Shown here: in pieces, positions 33,069 to 44,228 of the stretch
Layout of the letters: every line of letters begins with the position of its first letter
Position numbering within the stretch: position 1 is the stretch's first letter
DNA from: Halobacillus campisalis
Lineage (GTDB): Bacteria; Bacillota; Bacilli; Bacillales; Halobacillaceae
Assembly: GCF_030345335.1 (NCBI RefSeq)
Contig: NZ_JAPVRC010000015.1
Span: 1 to 48,780, forward strand
Direction: 5' to 3'
DNA: 48,780 bases
The notes under the pieces: generated by a model
Databases searched by the model: none
The model's input: only the letters and a program-made list of their open reading frames with translations
Told to the model about the DNA's origin: nothing
Translations under genes and position numbers: made by a program

Positions 33069-34595
33069 ATGCAACAAGTTTCAAAAGTCTTTTACATCTC
33101 ATTAGTTGTAGCAGTTCTATTTATTGCTTGGGGCGCATGGCCCAATTCGAATATCTCAGAGGTAACTACAAACATCCAGGGTTTTATAACGGATAAATTC
33201 GGATGGTTCTACTTACTTTCTGCAACAGGATTCCTCATATTTGCTATTTATTTAGTCTTTTCTAAATACGGAAAGCTTAAACTCGGTAAAGAAGATGATG
33301 AACCAGAGTATCCTTACATCACCTGGTTCGCCATGTTGTTCAGTGCCGGAATGGGGATCGGCCTTGTGTTCTGGGGAGCCGGAGAACCAATTTCTCACTT
33401 TAATGCACCACCTGGCTTAGATACTGAAGCCCAAAGCCAAACCGCCGCACAAGAAGCTATGAAGTACAGCTTTTTCCACTGGGGATTACATCCTTGGGGA
33501 ATTTATGCAGTAGTCGCTTTGGCATTAGCTTATTTTAAATTTAGAAAAGGAGCTCCCGGTGTTATTAGTGCCGTTCTCGTGCCATTGATCGGTGAAAAGA
33601 GGGTCAAAGGACCAATTGGTACGACAGTAGATTTTATTGCAGTGTTCGCCACGATATTCGGAGTAGCCACTTCATTAGGTTTTGGCGCACTGCAGATTGC
33701 TGGTGGCCTAGCCTTTCAGTTTGATGGAATTGAAAACACAGTAACACTCCAATTCATTATTATCGCAGCCGTAACTATACTCTTTATGACTTCCGCAATG
33801 ACAGGATTAAATAAAGGAATTAAATATTTGAGTAATACAAACATCGTCTTAGCCTTATTGCTCATGTTCTTCCTGCTATTTGCAGGTCCAACTAACTTTA
33901 TTATGGATTATTTCACTTCTACCTTCGGCTCATATGTCCGGGATTTACCATACATGAGCTTCAGAATGACACCATTCTCAGAAGATAGCACGTGGGTCGG
34001 AGACTGGACTATTTTCTATTGGGCCTGGTGGATCTCATGGTCTCCTTTCGTAGGTACTTTTATTGCCCGCGTTTCAAAAGGTCGTACCATCCGTGAATTT
34101 ATTCTTGGAGTACTCCTAGTCCCAACAATATTTGGCGCCCTATGGTTCTCTGTATTCGGCGGAACGGCTATTAACCTTGAATACTTCCAAGGACAAGATA
34201 TTTATTCAGATGTAACTGGAATAGGTGAAGAAGTAGCTCTCTTCTCAGCATTACAACACGTACCATTAGGCGGCATTATGTCCATCATAGCATTACTGCT
34301 GATCAGTACTTTCTTTATTACTTCTGCAGACTCGGCTACATTCGTTCTAGGAATGCAGACGACGAACGGCAGTTTGAATCCTGATCTTAAAGTTAAGTTT
34401 ATATGGGGTGTTTTGCAAGCAGGTACTGCTTCTATCCTTCTTGCTACTGGCGGTTTGACTGCATTACAAACCGTTTCAATAATAACCTCATTACCTTTTA
34501 CAGTCTTATTAATCCTAATGTGTATTTCCCTATTTAAAGAATTTCAAAATGAAGGAAAAAAAGTCGGGATTAAAAAGAAAAATAGTGCAAAATAA
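33069..34595 (+). CDS. opuD: BCCT-family glycine betaine/choline transporter (OpuD-like)
   Basis: 508 residues with twelve membrane segments. BCCT signatures: MGIGLVFWGAGEPISHF, and the betaine-binding aromatic box region FYWAWWISWSPFVGTFIARVSKGRTIREF. Imports betaine-type compatible solutes with Na+ (some members use H+). Length and features fit OpuD; other BCCT paralogues are possible. ATG preceded by GAAAGGATG; 18 codons upstream are open without a ribosome site. C-terminus has a short Lys-rich tail, shorter than the osmosensing tail of BetP. Expected in a halophile, but not in the B. subtilis order here. Confidence 0.9.
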   Translation: MQQVSKVFYISLVVAVLFIAWGAWPNSNISEVTTNIQGFITDKFGWFYLLSATGFLIFAIYLVFSKYGKLKLGKEDDEPEYPYITWFAMLFSAGMGIGLVFWGAGEPISHFNAPPGLDTEAQSQTAAQEAMKYSFFHWGLHPWGIYAVVALALAYFKFRKGAPGVISAVLVPLIGEKRVKGPIGTTVDFIAVFATIFGVATSLGFGALQIAGGLAFQFDGIENTVTLQFIIIAAVTILFMTSAMTGLNKGIKYLSNTNIVLALLLMFFLLFAGPTNFIMDYFTSTFGSYVRDLPYMSFRMTPFSEDSTWVGDWTIFYWAWWISWSPFVGTFIARVSKGRTIREFILGVLLVPTIFGALWFSVFGGTAINLEYFQGQDIYSDVTGIGEEVALFSALQHVPLGGIMSIIALLLISTFFITSADSATFVLGMQTTNGSLNPDLKVKFIWGVLQAGTASILLATGGLTALQTVSIITSLPFTVLLILMCISLFKEFQNEGKKVGIKKKNSAK

Positions 34596-34597
34596 TA

Positions 34598-34632
34598 AAA
34601 AGAGGACTTCCTATACGGAAGTCCTCTTTTTT
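34598..34632 (+). terminator. Terminator of opuD, used as an IS target
   Basis: AAAAGAGGACTTCC and GGAAGTCCTCTTTTTT. The final TCTTTTTT (34625-34632) is the 8-bp target site duplicated on the other side of the IS remnant (35566-35573). Confidence 0.9.
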
Positions 34633-35565
34633 GGCTCTAAAATATATGTTGGGGTTTTAGAAAATTCGGCATAAAAAATACACGCAAACTTCAAAGATAA
34701 GGCGGCCCAGTTTCGTACTTCTCAAAACACAGCGATGCGTAAGTTTGACACGATATCAAGCCCTACTCTAAAGGAAGTGGAAAGCTTTCCTAAAGTTACT
34801 GCCATAGATGAGTATAAAGAAGATACCACCGAAGGAAAATATCAGGTTATCATCGCAGATGGTGAAATAGGAAAACCTCTAGATATCCTCCCCAACCGTC
34901 CCTTAGAAACGGTAAAGAGTTACCTTCGTGAAAAAGGGGCAAAAGGGGAAATAGTCATTATGGATATGAGTCATGCCTTTAAATCGGCTGTTCGTAAAGC
35001 TTTAGGAAAACCAATTATTGTAGACGATGGGTTTCATTTTTGTCGTTACATCTATTGGGCTGTAGAGCGCGTGCGAAGAAGAGTGCAGAAAGATGCTCAT
35101 GACTATGACCGTCGAAAGTGTAAGCGTATGAAGCATGTCTTCTATAAGCGTTATGAGGATCTTAGTAAGAAGCAGCACTGGTGGTCTAAAAGAGGCGTTC
35201 AGAGAGTGGTTTACTAAAGCTAAAGAGATAGGTGAAAAACAGCCGGGCACAGTGAAATCTTTACTCAAGGATTTTTATCACAGAAGGTAGAAAAGACGGG
35301 AATGAAAGAGTTTATTCAAGCCATAAAAACGTTGAAGAACTGGCAGGTTGACGTGCTGAATAGCTTTGCCTTTAATTATAGTAATGGCTTTATTGAAGGT
35401 TTGAATAACCAAACAAAAGTGATTAAGCGTAACGCCTTTGGAATTAAGCGTTATGATCGATTAGGGTTGAAAGTACTATTACATCATCAATACAAAGCAT
35501 TTAGTGATTTTCAAGTTGGTTAAGGAGTAGGAGAATTTCTCCTCCACCAACAATTGACTAGAACC
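34633..35565 (+). mobile_element. Decayed ISL3-family insertion sequence
   Basis: 933 bases bounded by imperfect inverted ends (GGCTCTAAAATATATGTTGG at the left; GGTTCTAGTCAATTGTTGG as the inverse of the right end) and by the direct repeat TCTTTTTT at 34625-34632 and 35566-35573. ISL3 elements make 8-bp duplications. The interior holds a broken ISL3 transposase. Intact members are about 1.3-1.5 kb, so some hundreds of bases are lost, mainly from the 5-prime part of the gene. Confidence 0.88.
34681..35523 (+). pseudogene. ISL3 transposase, truncated and frameshifted
   Basis: Three frames carry consecutive pieces of a DDE transposase of the ISL3 type. Frame one (34681-35217): end of the N-terminal HTH part (KAAQFRTSQNTAMRKFD), AIDEYKED with catalytic Asp, VIMDMSHAFKSAVRKAL with the second Asp, and GFHFCRYIYWAVERVRR. 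Near 35180-35190 the match jumps to another frame (LKEAFREWFTKAKEIGEKQPGTV) that ends at a TAG near 35289, and then to the frame with NGFIEGLNNQTKVIKRNAFG up to 35523, which includes the catalytic Glu. The N-terminal zinc-finger/HTH part is missing. Not functional. Confidence 0.9.
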
Positions 35566-35708
35566 TCTTTTTTACATAAAAAAGTCTTTATAACAATCTT
35601 ATTAAACACAAAACATAGATTTATCATCTTCATGACAGTTATATAACAACAGCTGTTTTTGAACTTCTGTCTGATACACTTTGTATAGAGAAGAAGGAGT
35701 GAAAAAGT

Positions 35709-36107
35709 ATGCTGAAATCTTTCATGACTATACTTATAGCTGGCTTATTAGCATGTACGCTTTCAAGCTGCGAAGCAAATGATGAAACAATCAAACTAAT
35801 AAGCGCTGAGCCTTCCGGATATAAAATTAACTTATACAGCCACCCTGATGATCAGGAACAGGCTAATGATTACATGTCTGCCCTTTTAAACTGGAAAACC
35901 GCTCAAGAGGATGATAGGTTCCTGTCATTTAAAGAATCTACACTAAGTTCTGACGATATTAACATTTCTGCAGATCAACTGCCAGCTCTTGTTATTTATA
36001 AGGATGGGGAACTGGTTCAATCAATTAGTGGAAACAATAGTGACCCTAGCGAAATAAAAAGCACTTTAGATAATACAGTCGCTCTATCCAATAACAAAAA
36101 CTCCTAA
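35709..36107 (+). CDS. slp: Slp, small peptidoglycan-associated lipoprotein
   Basis: 132 residues. Signal peptide with lipobox LSSC (about Cys21), then a small domain with a thioredoxin-like look (LPALVIYKDGELVQSISG) but no CxxC. Position next to pdhD, divergently oriented, matches slp of B. subtilis, and the size is close. AAGGAGTG precedes the ATG. The stop codon lies within the terminator. Function unknown. Confidence 0.8.
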   Translation: MLKSFMTILIAGLLACTLSSCEANDETIKLISAEPSGYKINLYSHPDDQEQANDYMSALLNWKTAQEDDRFLSFKESTLSSDDINISADQLPALVIYKDGELVQSISGNNSDPSEIKSTLDNTVALSNNKNS

Positions 36108-36130
36108 GCCGGAAACGGCTTAGGAGTTTT
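36101..36130. terminator. Bidirectional terminator slp / pdhD
   Basis: CTCCTAAGCCG, GAAA loop, CGGCTTAGGAG, then TTTTTTT. It contains the slp stop codon and lies about 20 bases from the pdhD stop. Confidence 0.92.
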
Positions 36131-36147
36131 TTTAATGAAATTCATCA

Positions 36148-37557
36148 TTATTTTACAATATGAATAGGCTGTCCCATAGCTACTTCAGCAGCTTCCATCG
36201 TAATCTCACCTAATGTTGGGTGAGCGTGGATTGTTAAGGCTAGATCTTCTGCTGTCATTCCAGATTCAATGGCTAAACCAAGTTCAGCAATCATATCACT
36301 AGCATTCGGTCCAGCAATTTGCGCGCCGATAACAAGGCCATCATCTTTACGAGTAATCAGTTTCAAGAAACCATCACTATCGTTAAGAGATAGGGCACGA
36401 CCGTTAGCTCCGAATGGGAATTTTGAAGCATTCACTTCGTATCCTGCATCTTTAGCTTCTTGTTCAGTATACCCAACTGAAGCAAGCTCTGGATCTGAGA
36501 ATACTACCGCAGGAATACCGAGATAATCAACTTCAGATTTCTCGCCTGAGATAACTTCAGCAGCGATCTTTCCTTCATAAGAAGCTTTGTGAGCCAATGG
36601 AGGACCATCGACGATGTCACCAATCGCAAAGATGTTATCTACGCTTGTACGACACTGTTTGTCCGTTTTAATAACACCTTTATCACTCATCTCGATGCCT
36701 AACTCTTCAAGTCCGATTTCATCAGTGTTCGGACGGCGCCCTACAGTTACTAATACGTAGTCAGCGTCAATTGTTTTTTCTTCGCCTTTAACTTCATACT
36801 TAACTGTAACACCATCTTTTGTTTCCTCTACTCCTTTGGCCATCGCATTTGTAACGACGTCCACACCTTTCTTCTTCAAGCGGCGTTTGACTAGAGAAGA
36901 CATTTGTTTTTCAAATCCTCCTAGGATATCTTTCATTCCTTCAAGGATTGTAACCTCTGTATCGAAGTTAGCGTAAGCAGTACCAAGCTCTGTACCGATA
37001 TAGCCGCCTCCGATGACAACCATTTTCTTAGGTACTTCTTGTAAAGCTAAAGCACCTGTAGAATCGATGACACGGTCAGAGAATTTGAAATCAGGAATTT
37101 CAATAGGGCGGGAACCTGTCGCAATAATACAGTTATTGAACGTGTAAGTTTGAGAATTTTTGTCATCCATTACACGAACAGTGTTTTTATCTACGAAATA
37201 AACTTCACCCTTAACGATGTCAACTTTATTTCCTTTAAGAAGTCCTTCAACACCGCCAGTAAGTTTATCTACAACTGATCCTTTCCATTCTTGTACTTTA
37301 GAAAAATCAACAGTCGTATTTTCAGACTTGATGCCCATGTCTTCAGAACCTTTTGCATGCTCATAACGGTGACCTGCTTGAATAAGGGCTTTGGAAGGTA
37401 CGCAGCCTACGTTAAGACATACGCCTCCAAGATTTCCTTTATCAACAATTGTAACCTTTTGACCAGTTTGTGCAGCACGGATGGCAGCTACATAGCCGCC
37501 GGGTCCTGCACCTACTACTAATGTGTCTAACTCAATTGGAAAATCTCCTACTACCAT
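36148..37557 (-). CDS. pdhD: Dihydrolipoamide dehydrogenase (E3 of pyruvate dehydrogenase)
   Basis: 469 residues. FAD-binding [15 protein letters not shown] at the start, redox disulfide [18 protein letters not shown]-binding [11 protein letters not shown], second FAD motif [15 protein letters not shown], and the C-terminal His-Glu pair in [13 protein letters not shown]. Reoxidises the E2 lipoyl arms with NAD+. Last gene of pdhABCD, 3 bases after pdhC; may also serve other 2-oxoacid dehydrogenases. Confidence 0.98.
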   Translation of the reverse strand: MVVGDFPIELDTLVVGAGPGGYVAAIRAAQTGQKVTIVDKGNLGGVCLNVGCVPSKALIQAGHRYEHAKGSEDMGIKSENTTVDFSKVQEWKGSVVDKLTGGVEGLLKGNKVDIVKGEVYFVDKNTVRVMDDKNSQTYTFNNCIIATGSRPIEIPDFKFSDRVIDSTGALALQEVPKKMVVIGGGYIGTELGTAYANFDTEVTILEGMKDILGGFEKQMSSLVKRRLKKKGVDVVTNAMAKGVEETKDGVTVKYEVKGEEKTIDADYVLVTVGRRPNTDEIGLEELGIEMSDKGVIKTDKQCRTSVDNIFAIGDIVDGPPLAHKASYEGKIAAEVISGEKSEVDYLGIPAVVFSDPELASVGYTEQEAKDAGYEVNASKFPFGANGRALSLNDSDGFLKLITRKDDGLVIGAQIAGPNASDMIAELGLAIESGMTAEDLALTIHAHPTLGEITMEAAEVAMGQPIHIVK

Positions 37558-37560
37558 ACT

Positions 37561-38865
37561 TTACGCCTCCATCATAATTAGTTGTGGATCGTTCAGTAAA
37601 CGCTTGATGTTATTCATTGCATGTTGAGCTGTTGCACCGTCAATCATACGGTGGTCAAAGCTTAATGAAATTGCAAGAACTGGAGCTACAACTATTTCAC
37701 CATCACGAACTACTGGTTTTTCAGCGATACGGCCGATACCTAGAATCGCAACTTCTGGGTGATTGATTACTGGAGTGAACCACTGTCCGCCAGCAGACCC
37801 AATATTAGTTATTGTTGTAGAAGCGCCTTTCATATCATCAGACCCTAATTTACCATCGCGAGCTTTTACAGCTAGTTCATTAACTTCACTTGAGATAGAG
37901 AAGATGGATTTACGATCAGCATCTTTTACTACAGGTACAAGTAAGCCTTTATCTGTATCAGCCGCAATACCAATATTATAGTAGTGTTTCTGAATAATTT
38001 CATCCGTATTGTCATCTAAAGATGTATTTAATACTGGATATTTCTTCAGAGTTGAAACAAGTGCTTTCACTACGTAAGGAAGATAAGTCAATTTGATATC
38101 TTGCTCAGCCGCAACTGCTTTGAATTTCTTACGGTGGGAAACCAATTCAGAAACATCCACTTCATCCATAAGCGTAACATGAGGAGCAGTGTGCTTGGAA
38201 TTAACCATCGCTTTAGCAATTGCTTTACGTATTCCACTCATTTTTTCGCGGGTTTCCGGATATGCTTCTCCTGCTGCAGGGGCAGATTGTGAAGAAGTTT
38301 CTTCAGTTGCTTTTTCTTCACCAGCGTCCTCAGTAGTTTGCTCGGAAGTTGCTGATGCTTGATCTCCGCTCAAGAATTGATCGACATCTTCTTTTAGGAC
38401 ACGGCCGTTTTTGCCTGAACCTTGAACTTTCCGGATGTCAACTTCGTTATCACGGGCATACTTCCTAACTGAAGGCATAGCGATGACACGTTTATCATCA
38501 TCCTCTGCATCTTCCTCAGAGTCTGCTGCAGGTTTTTCTTCTTTAGACTCACTTTTTGCTTCTTCCTGCTTTTCTTCTTTCGGCTCTTCTTTGGAGTCTT
38601 CAGCTGATTCTTCCGGGGCATCTTCAGAACCATCATCAATAGTGATAATTACTGTACCCACTGTTGTCGTTTCACCTTCATCAACGTGAATGTCTTTTAC
38701 AGTACCATCCACTTGAGAAGGAATTTCTACGACTGCTTTATCATTTTGTACTTCACAAAGTACATCATCTTCTTTTACTTCATCACCAGGTTTAACAAAC
38801 CACTTTGCGATTTCACCTTCATGGATACCTTCACCGATATCAGGGAGTTTGAATTCGAACGCCAC
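37561..38865 (-). CDS. pdhC: Dihydrolipoamide acetyltransferase (E2 of pyruvate dehydrogenase)
   Basis: 434 residues. One lipoyl domain with lipoyl-Lys43 ([10 protein letters not shown]), a long Glu/Ser/Ala-rich linker (about 80-125), the E1/E3-binding domain ([36 protein letters not shown]), a second Glu/Ser/Thr-rich linker, and the acetyltransferase core with catalytic His405 in SFDHRMIDG. It forms the core of the complex and moves the acetyl group to CoA. Linkers are unusually acidic for Bacillus, in line with a halophile. Confidence 0.98.
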   Translation of the reverse strand: MAFEFKLPDIGEGIHEGEIAKWFVKPGDEVKEDDVLCEVQNDKAVVEIPSQVDGTVKDIHVDEGETTTVGTVIITIDDGSEDAPEESAEDSKEEPKEEKQEEAKSESKEEKPAADSEEDAEDDDKRVIAMPSVRKYARDNEVDIRKVQGSGKNGRVLKEDVDQFLSGDQASATSEQTTEDAGEEKATEETSSQSAPAAGEAYPETREKMSGIRKAIAKAMVNSKHTAPHVTLMDEVDVSELVSHRKKFKAVAAEQDIKLTYLPYVVKALVSTLKKYPVLNTSLDDNTDEIIQKHYYNIGIAADTDKGLLVPVVKDADRKSIFSISSEVNELAVKARDGKLGSDDMKGASTTITNIGSAGGQWFTPVINHPEVAILGIGRIAEKPVVRDGEIVVAPVLAISLSFDHRMIDGATAQHAMNNIKRLLNDPQLIMMEA

Positions 38866-38890
38866 GATAATTACCTCCTGTAATTAGGAT

Positions 38891-39868
38891 TTAAAAATTC
38901 ATTACTTTATTAGCTTTTTCAACAATATCTTTATGGTTAGGAAGCCAAATTTCTTCAGCTTGTGTGAACGCATATACTGTGTCCGGTGCTGCTACACGTA
39001 GTACTGGCGCTTCAAGATGAAGGATCGCTTTCTCCTGGATCTCAGAAACTACACTAGCTGCGATACCGGCTTGTTTCTGTGCTTCTTGAACCATAACCGC
39101 ACGATTTGTTTTTTCAACAGAAGCGAGAATTGTTTCATAATCGACCGGGCTTACTGTGCGCAAGTCGATTACTTCTGCACTTATTCCGTCCTGTTCAAGT
39201 TCTTCAGCCGCTTTCAGGCAAGAATGGACCATAGCACCATAAGCAATTAAAGTCACATCTGATCCTTCACGCTTCACTTCTGCTTTCCCTAGTTCAATAG
39301 TATATTCCTCTTCAGGAACCTCTTCACGGAATGAACGGTAAAGCTTCATGTGTTCTAAGAAAATGACCGGGTCATTGTCACGAATCGACTGGATAAGAAG
39401 TCCTTTTGCATCATAAGGATTAGAAGGAATAACGACTTTAAGTCCTGGTTGCTGTGCCATAAGACCTTCCAGACTGTCTGCATGGAGTTCAGGAGTGTGA
39501 ACACCGCCGCCGAAAGGAGAACGGATTGTAATAGGCATGCTGCGAGTGTTACCTGTACGGTAACGATAGCGAGCCATCTGTCCGCTGATTGCGTCCATAG
39601 TTTCGTACACAAACCCAAAGAATTGGATTTCAGGTACAGGACGGAAATCAGTTAGTGCAAGCCCGATGGACAAACCACCGATTCCAGATTCAGCAAGAGG
39701 GGTGTCAAATACACGCTCTTCTCCGAATTCATCTTGAAGACCTTCTGTTGCACGGAATACGCCGCCGTTTTGGCCAACATCTTCACCAAATACGAGCACG
39801 TTTTCGTCATTCTTAAGTTCAGTGCGCATCGCGTCTGTGATGGCTTGAATCATTGTCATTTGTGCCAT
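38891..39868 (-). CDS. pdhB: Pyruvate dehydrogenase E1 component beta subunit
   Basis: 325 residues, transketolase pyrimidine-binding and C-terminal domains: [41 protein letters not shown] and [19 protein letters not shown] are typical. Together with PdhA it decarboxylates pyruvate with thiamine diphosphate and acetylates the E2 lipoyl group. Lies 3 bases after pdhA; 25 bases before pdhC. Confidence 0.98.
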   Translation of the reverse strand: MAQMTMIQAITDAMRTELKNDENVLVFGEDVGQNGGVFRATEGLQDEFGEERVFDTPLAESGIGGLSIGLALTDFRPVPEIQFFGFVYETMDAISGQMARYRYRTGNTRSMPITIRSPFGGGVHTPELHADSLEGLMAQQPGLKVVIPSNPYDAKGLLIQSIRDNDPVIFLEHMKLYRSFREEVPEEEYTIELGKAEVKREGSDVTLIAYGAMVHSCLKAAEELEQDGISAEVIDLRTVSPVDYETILASVEKTNRAVMVQEAQKQAGIAASVVSEIQEKAILHLEAPVLRVAAPDTVYAFTQAEEIWLPNHKDIVEKANKVMNF

Positions 39869-39871
39869 GAT

Positions 39872-40993
<1,122 letters not shown>

Positions 40994-41148
40994 CTAGTTT
41001 TAGCCTTCCCAAAATTGTAAAAAAACTGTACCGATTACCTCTTAAGAATTTACCCTCAACTGTTATTTATTAATCATTGAAGTATTTGTAAGTGTAACTG
41101 TTACAATTTTAGTAAGTTCTTAATTAGTACAATACATTTCCCTACTGT

Positions 41149-41177
41149 AGTTTAGCTTAATCTATAGGAGTCGTCAA
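41149..41177 (-). promoter_or_regulatory. Sigma-A promoter candidate for pdhABCD
   Basis: Minus strand: TTGACG, 17 bases, TAAACT, about 195 bases before the pdhA TTG start. Matches 5/6 and 4/6. Confidence 0.6.
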
Positions 41178-41320
41178 TCTCTCATTATTAAAATAAACTT
41201 TGTATTGATTAGTTCCTATAGCGGTAAAAGGCATCCCAGAATTAAAGTGTTACTTTCCAATTCTGTACTAATGAAATTATTAGCCTGTATTAATTTTACG
41301 ATTTTTCAATTTCAGATGCA

Positions 41321-41360
41321 AATAAAAGAGCCGACTATGAGTAAGTCGGCTCTTTTATTG
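41321..41360. terminator. Terminator of ykyA
   Basis: AATAAAAGAGCCGACT and AGTCGGCTCTTTTATT with a 7-base loop; T-rich on both strands. Confidence 0.9.
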
Positions 41361-41406
41361 GGCTAATCATGCCTTCAATCTGGAATAAGAAACATAAGGA
41401 GCTTTT

Positions 41407-42066
41407 TTACGATTCATCATAATTTATCTGTAGATCAGTTGATTCGTAAAAAGATTTCTTTTGTTCATTGTACTCTTTTGTAAATGCATTAAATTCGTCA
41501 TTTGCTTCAATTACTTCATTATAACTTTCATTGATTTCATCAACTTTTGCTTGTAAATCATCTTTTACCAAGTCTTCGTCCTGCATCATCTCATACAACT
41601 CTGAGTCTAAACTAAGCGCTGTCTGATAAGCTTCGTATAAACTGTTATATGCTTCATAGCGCTTATCCATTGTTTCAATCAATTGATTAGCTTCTTCTTG
41701 AGCTTCATCTGATTCTAAATCTTCTACAGGAGATTCAATCTCGTCAAATTCTTCTTTTGCTTCATCAATACTCTCTTTTTCAGTATCAATAAGTTCCTTG
41801 CGTTCTTCCACAATTTCCGCAGCTTCTTTGGATTGTTCTTGAATCTCATCAAGCTGCTCTGCATCCATCTCAATAATCTCATTATAAATTTCTTTTTCTT
41901 CGGCTTCCAGTTCTTGCAAAGGCTGTTGCTGTTCCTGGAAAGTCTCTTCAAGCGAAACGGCTTCTTCTAAATGTTCATGGATCTGTTCTTCAGGTGTTTG
42001 GTTAGAACATCCTACCATCAAAAAAGCCGCAGCAGACAGAGACGTCACAATTTTTAAATACCGCAC
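41407..42066 (-). CDS. ykyA: YkyA, putative cell-wall-binding lipoprotein
   Basis: 219 residues. Lipobox MVGC (about Cys20), then an almost wholly helical, Glu/Gln-rich coiled-coil (about 30-215) of the YkyA/PF10368 type. Surface lipoprotein of unknown function. GTG start with a G-rich ribosome site. Located between pdhA and def, as in B. subtilis, and transcribed with the pdh strand but behind its own terminator. Confidence 0.88.
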   Translation of the reverse strand: MRYLKIVTSLSAAAFLMVGCSNQTPEEQIHEHLEEAVSLEETFQEQQQPLQELEAEEKEIYNEIIEMDAEQLDEIQEQSKEAAEIVEERKELIDTEKESIDEAKEEFDEIESPVEDLESDEAQEEANQLIETMDKRYEAYNSLYEAYQTALSLDSELYEMMQDEDLVKDDLQAKVDEINESYNEVIEANDEFNAFTKEYNEQKKSFYESTDLQINYDES

Positions 42067-42257
42067 TTCTTCCCCCCCTTTTTTGCGTAAGAATTATATG
42101 TATATATTAAATCGCTATTTTAATATTAAAGTAAGTTGACAAAAATTAAAAGGCTCGGCTTAAGCATATGCAATTTTTGTTCAACAAATCACTTGAAGTC
42201 ATTTATGTGTTAGAATAATGTGTAATGTGTGCTTATATATAGAAAGGATGTCATAGG

Positions 42258-42812
42258 ATGATTACGATGGAAGATATCGTTCGTGAAGGTCACCCCGCAC
42301 TAAGAAAAGTAACGGACGAAGTAGAATTACCACCTTCTGAACAAGATGTTAAAACGTTAGAAGCGATGCTTGAATACTTGAAAAACAGCCAGGATGAACA
42401 AGTATGTGACAGATATGGCTTACGCCCTGGTGTAGGTCTTGCCGCTCCTCAGATCAATGTGAATAAACGGATGCTTGCTGTACACTTTATTGACCTCAAT
42501 GACAAATTATACAGTTACGGTATTTTCAACCCTAAAATAGTCAGTCATTCCGTAGAACGTACATATCTATCGACAGGAGAAGGCTGCCTTTCTGTTGATC
42601 GTGAAGTACCTGGTTATGTAGGAAGGTACCGTCGCATCACTGTTAAAGGCACTGACTTGGAAGGCAACGACCTGAAACTGAGATTGAAGGACTATGCCTC
42701 TATTGTATTTCAACATGAAATCGATCATTTAAATGGCGTGATGTTTTACGATCACATCGATCCCGATAATCCTTTCAAGGAACCTGAGGGTGCAAAACCA
42801 GTTGATCGGTAA
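42258..42812 (+). CDS. def: Peptide deformylase
   Basis: 184 residues, type 2 deformylase as in Gram-positives. All three motifs are intact: GVGLAAPQ (58-65), EGCLS with metal ligand Cys110, and QHEIDH with His153, Glu154 and His157. Removes the N-terminal formyl group from nascent proteins. Corresponds by position to defB/ykrB of B. subtilis. AAAGGATG precedes the ATG. Divergent from ykyA. Confidence 0.97.
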   Translation: MITMEDIVREGHPALRKVTDEVELPPSEQDVKTLEAMLEYLKNSQDEQVCDRYGLRPGVGLAAPQINVNKRMLAVHFIDLNDKLYSYGIFNPKIVSHSVERTYLSTGEGCLSVDREVPGYVGRYRRITVKGTDLEGNDLKLRLKDYASIVFQHEIDHLNGVMFYDHIDPDNPFKEPEGAKPVDR

Positions 42813-42891
42813 GAAATGAAAATAAACTGTACGTAAAGTTCTTAAAACGAAAAAACTAACAAGAACATTAAGGTAGCTGAAAGTTACTTAT

Positions 42892-42958
42892 AAAAATCGC
42901 TCCATTCGTTGTTTGTTAAGTGTAGTCACTAACATTTCAACGAGTGGAGCGATTTTTT
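42892..42958 (+). terminator. Long-stem terminator after def
   Basis: AAAATCGCTCCA and TGGAGCGATTTTTT, with CGTTG/CAACG and an inner GTTA-GTG/CAC-AAC stem. An unusually long (about 65-base) hairpin with T run. Confidence 0.8.
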
Positions 42959-43091
42959 ATGAGCAATTAAAAGTTGTTTTTTTATAAATGAGTAATCAAT
43001 GATATGGCAAAGATATTAAGAATTCATCTTTAAAACTTTTGGCTGGGCTGTCAACTTGATTATGTGGGAGATTGTAATTATATGGATTAAA

Positions 43092-43190
43092 TCACTTTAC
43101 ACGGGAGGGCGGTGAGCCTCCTAAAGCTACTCTCTTTTAGAAACTCACCTGTCACTCTATTCTCAAAAGAGTCTAGCCATTTCCTGAAAC
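43092..43190 (+). repeat. Interspersed repeat, copy C (degenerate)
   Basis: Aligns to copy B core with many changes: GGGAGGGCGGTGAGCCTCCT, later CTCACC, CACTCT, AGTCT and ATTTCC in the same order. The GTGAG (43112-43116) and CTCAC (43144-43148) arms remain, and the apical part pairs as CTAAA with TTTAG although its sequence is different. The outer GTGGGA/TCCCAC arms are decayed. Confidence 0.65.
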
Positions 43191-43225
43191 AAACCGTTAA
43201 AATTCAGGAATGGAACTTCTCACTA

Positions 43226-43999
43226 TCACAGCAATTTCAATTCATAAATTGCTTTGGCAAGACCATCTTCTGCTACGTCGGCCGTCACATAATCACTCAC
43301 TTGCTTAGCAGCGTCTACAGCATTTCCCATGGCCACACCTGTACCTACTTCGCTTAACATTTCTATATCATTTAAACCATCACCGAAGGCATAAGTATCT
43401 TTCAGATCTAAGTTTGCAGCTTTGATCATTTGTTTAATACCCTCCGCTTTAGAGCCCCCCGAAGGTAAAACGTCGCAGGAAAGTTCATGCCAGCGTATAT
43501 AATCGAACTTTTGATGACAGTCCCTGTAATAGTCTATTTCATTCCCCTCACAAAAAAGTAAGGATTGATAAATTTCAGTCTGGTGATAAAACTTATGATC
43601 GACCGCAGGATACTGAAAATGGAGGGAGCTTAAGCTTTCTTTAATAAAATGATCTTCCTCGGTGGTCGCTCTCATTCCCTTTTCATTCATAAAAACCATC
43701 GGGTGATTATTTTTGTGGGCATCCTGATGAAGCTCTTCTAAATGTTCATAGGATAGCGGATTTTTATAAATCGGTTTGCCTTCAAATACTACATATTGTC
43801 CATTAAAACTAACGTAGGAATCGATTCCAAGGGTCTCTCTGATTTGTTCATACATAAAAGGCGCTCTTCCAGTAGCTATGGCACAAAACACACCATTGTT
43901 CTGCAGGTCTTTTATTGCTTGAATCGTAGAAACCGGAAGCTCTTTATCATGATTAAGGAGAGTTCCATCAATATCAAAAAATGCAATTTTTTCAGCCAA
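43226..43999 (-). CDS. ykrA: YkrA, Cof-type HAD phosphatase
   Basis: 257 residues. HAD motif I FFDIDGTLL, motif II in AIATGR, Lys in SKAEGI, and motif IV FGDGLNDIEML, with the large C2 cap of the Cof subfamily. Probably dephosphorylates a small phosphorylated metabolite; substrate unknown. TTG start giving MAEKIAFFDIDG is preferred: GGAGG is 8 bases upstream. An ATG-started longer frame (11 codons) overlaps that ribosome site. Confidence 0.88.
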   Translation of the reverse strand: MAEKIAFFDIDGTLLNHDKELPVSTIQAIKDLQNNGVFCAIATGRAPFMYEQIRETLGIDSYVSFNGQYVVFEGKPIYKNPLSYEHLEELHQDAHKNNHPMVFMNEKGMRATTEEDHFIKESLSSLHFQYPAVDHKFYHQTEIYQSLLFCEGNEIDYYRDCHQKFDYIRWHELSCDVLPSGGSKAEGIKQMIKAANLDLKDTYAFGDGLNDIEMLSEVGTGVAMGNAVDAAKQVSDYVTADVAEDGLAKAIYELKLL

Positions 44000-44228
44000 T
44001 ATTTTTTCCTCCAAACTCTGTTTACTCATCAATTTTATAAAGTATACATGTGCTGGCTATACTTTAGCATGAGAGGATATATTTGAGAAGTTTTACGAAT
44101 GATAAAACAAATTGATTGAACCAAAATGTTTCTTTCTTACGCAATCCGTATTATACTATAGATAACAGGGATTGGGCGGTTTAGCGTTTTTAGTGTCTTT
44201 CTTCATCGGTGAAAGGAGATGGATGCAC

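Larger units (their letters stand above)
42813..43225. other. Intergenic region def / ykrA with a decayed repeat copy
   Basis: 413 bases: def terminator, then AT-rich sequence, then repeat copy C (43092-43190) next to the end of ykrA. No supportable gene. Confidence 0.65.
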
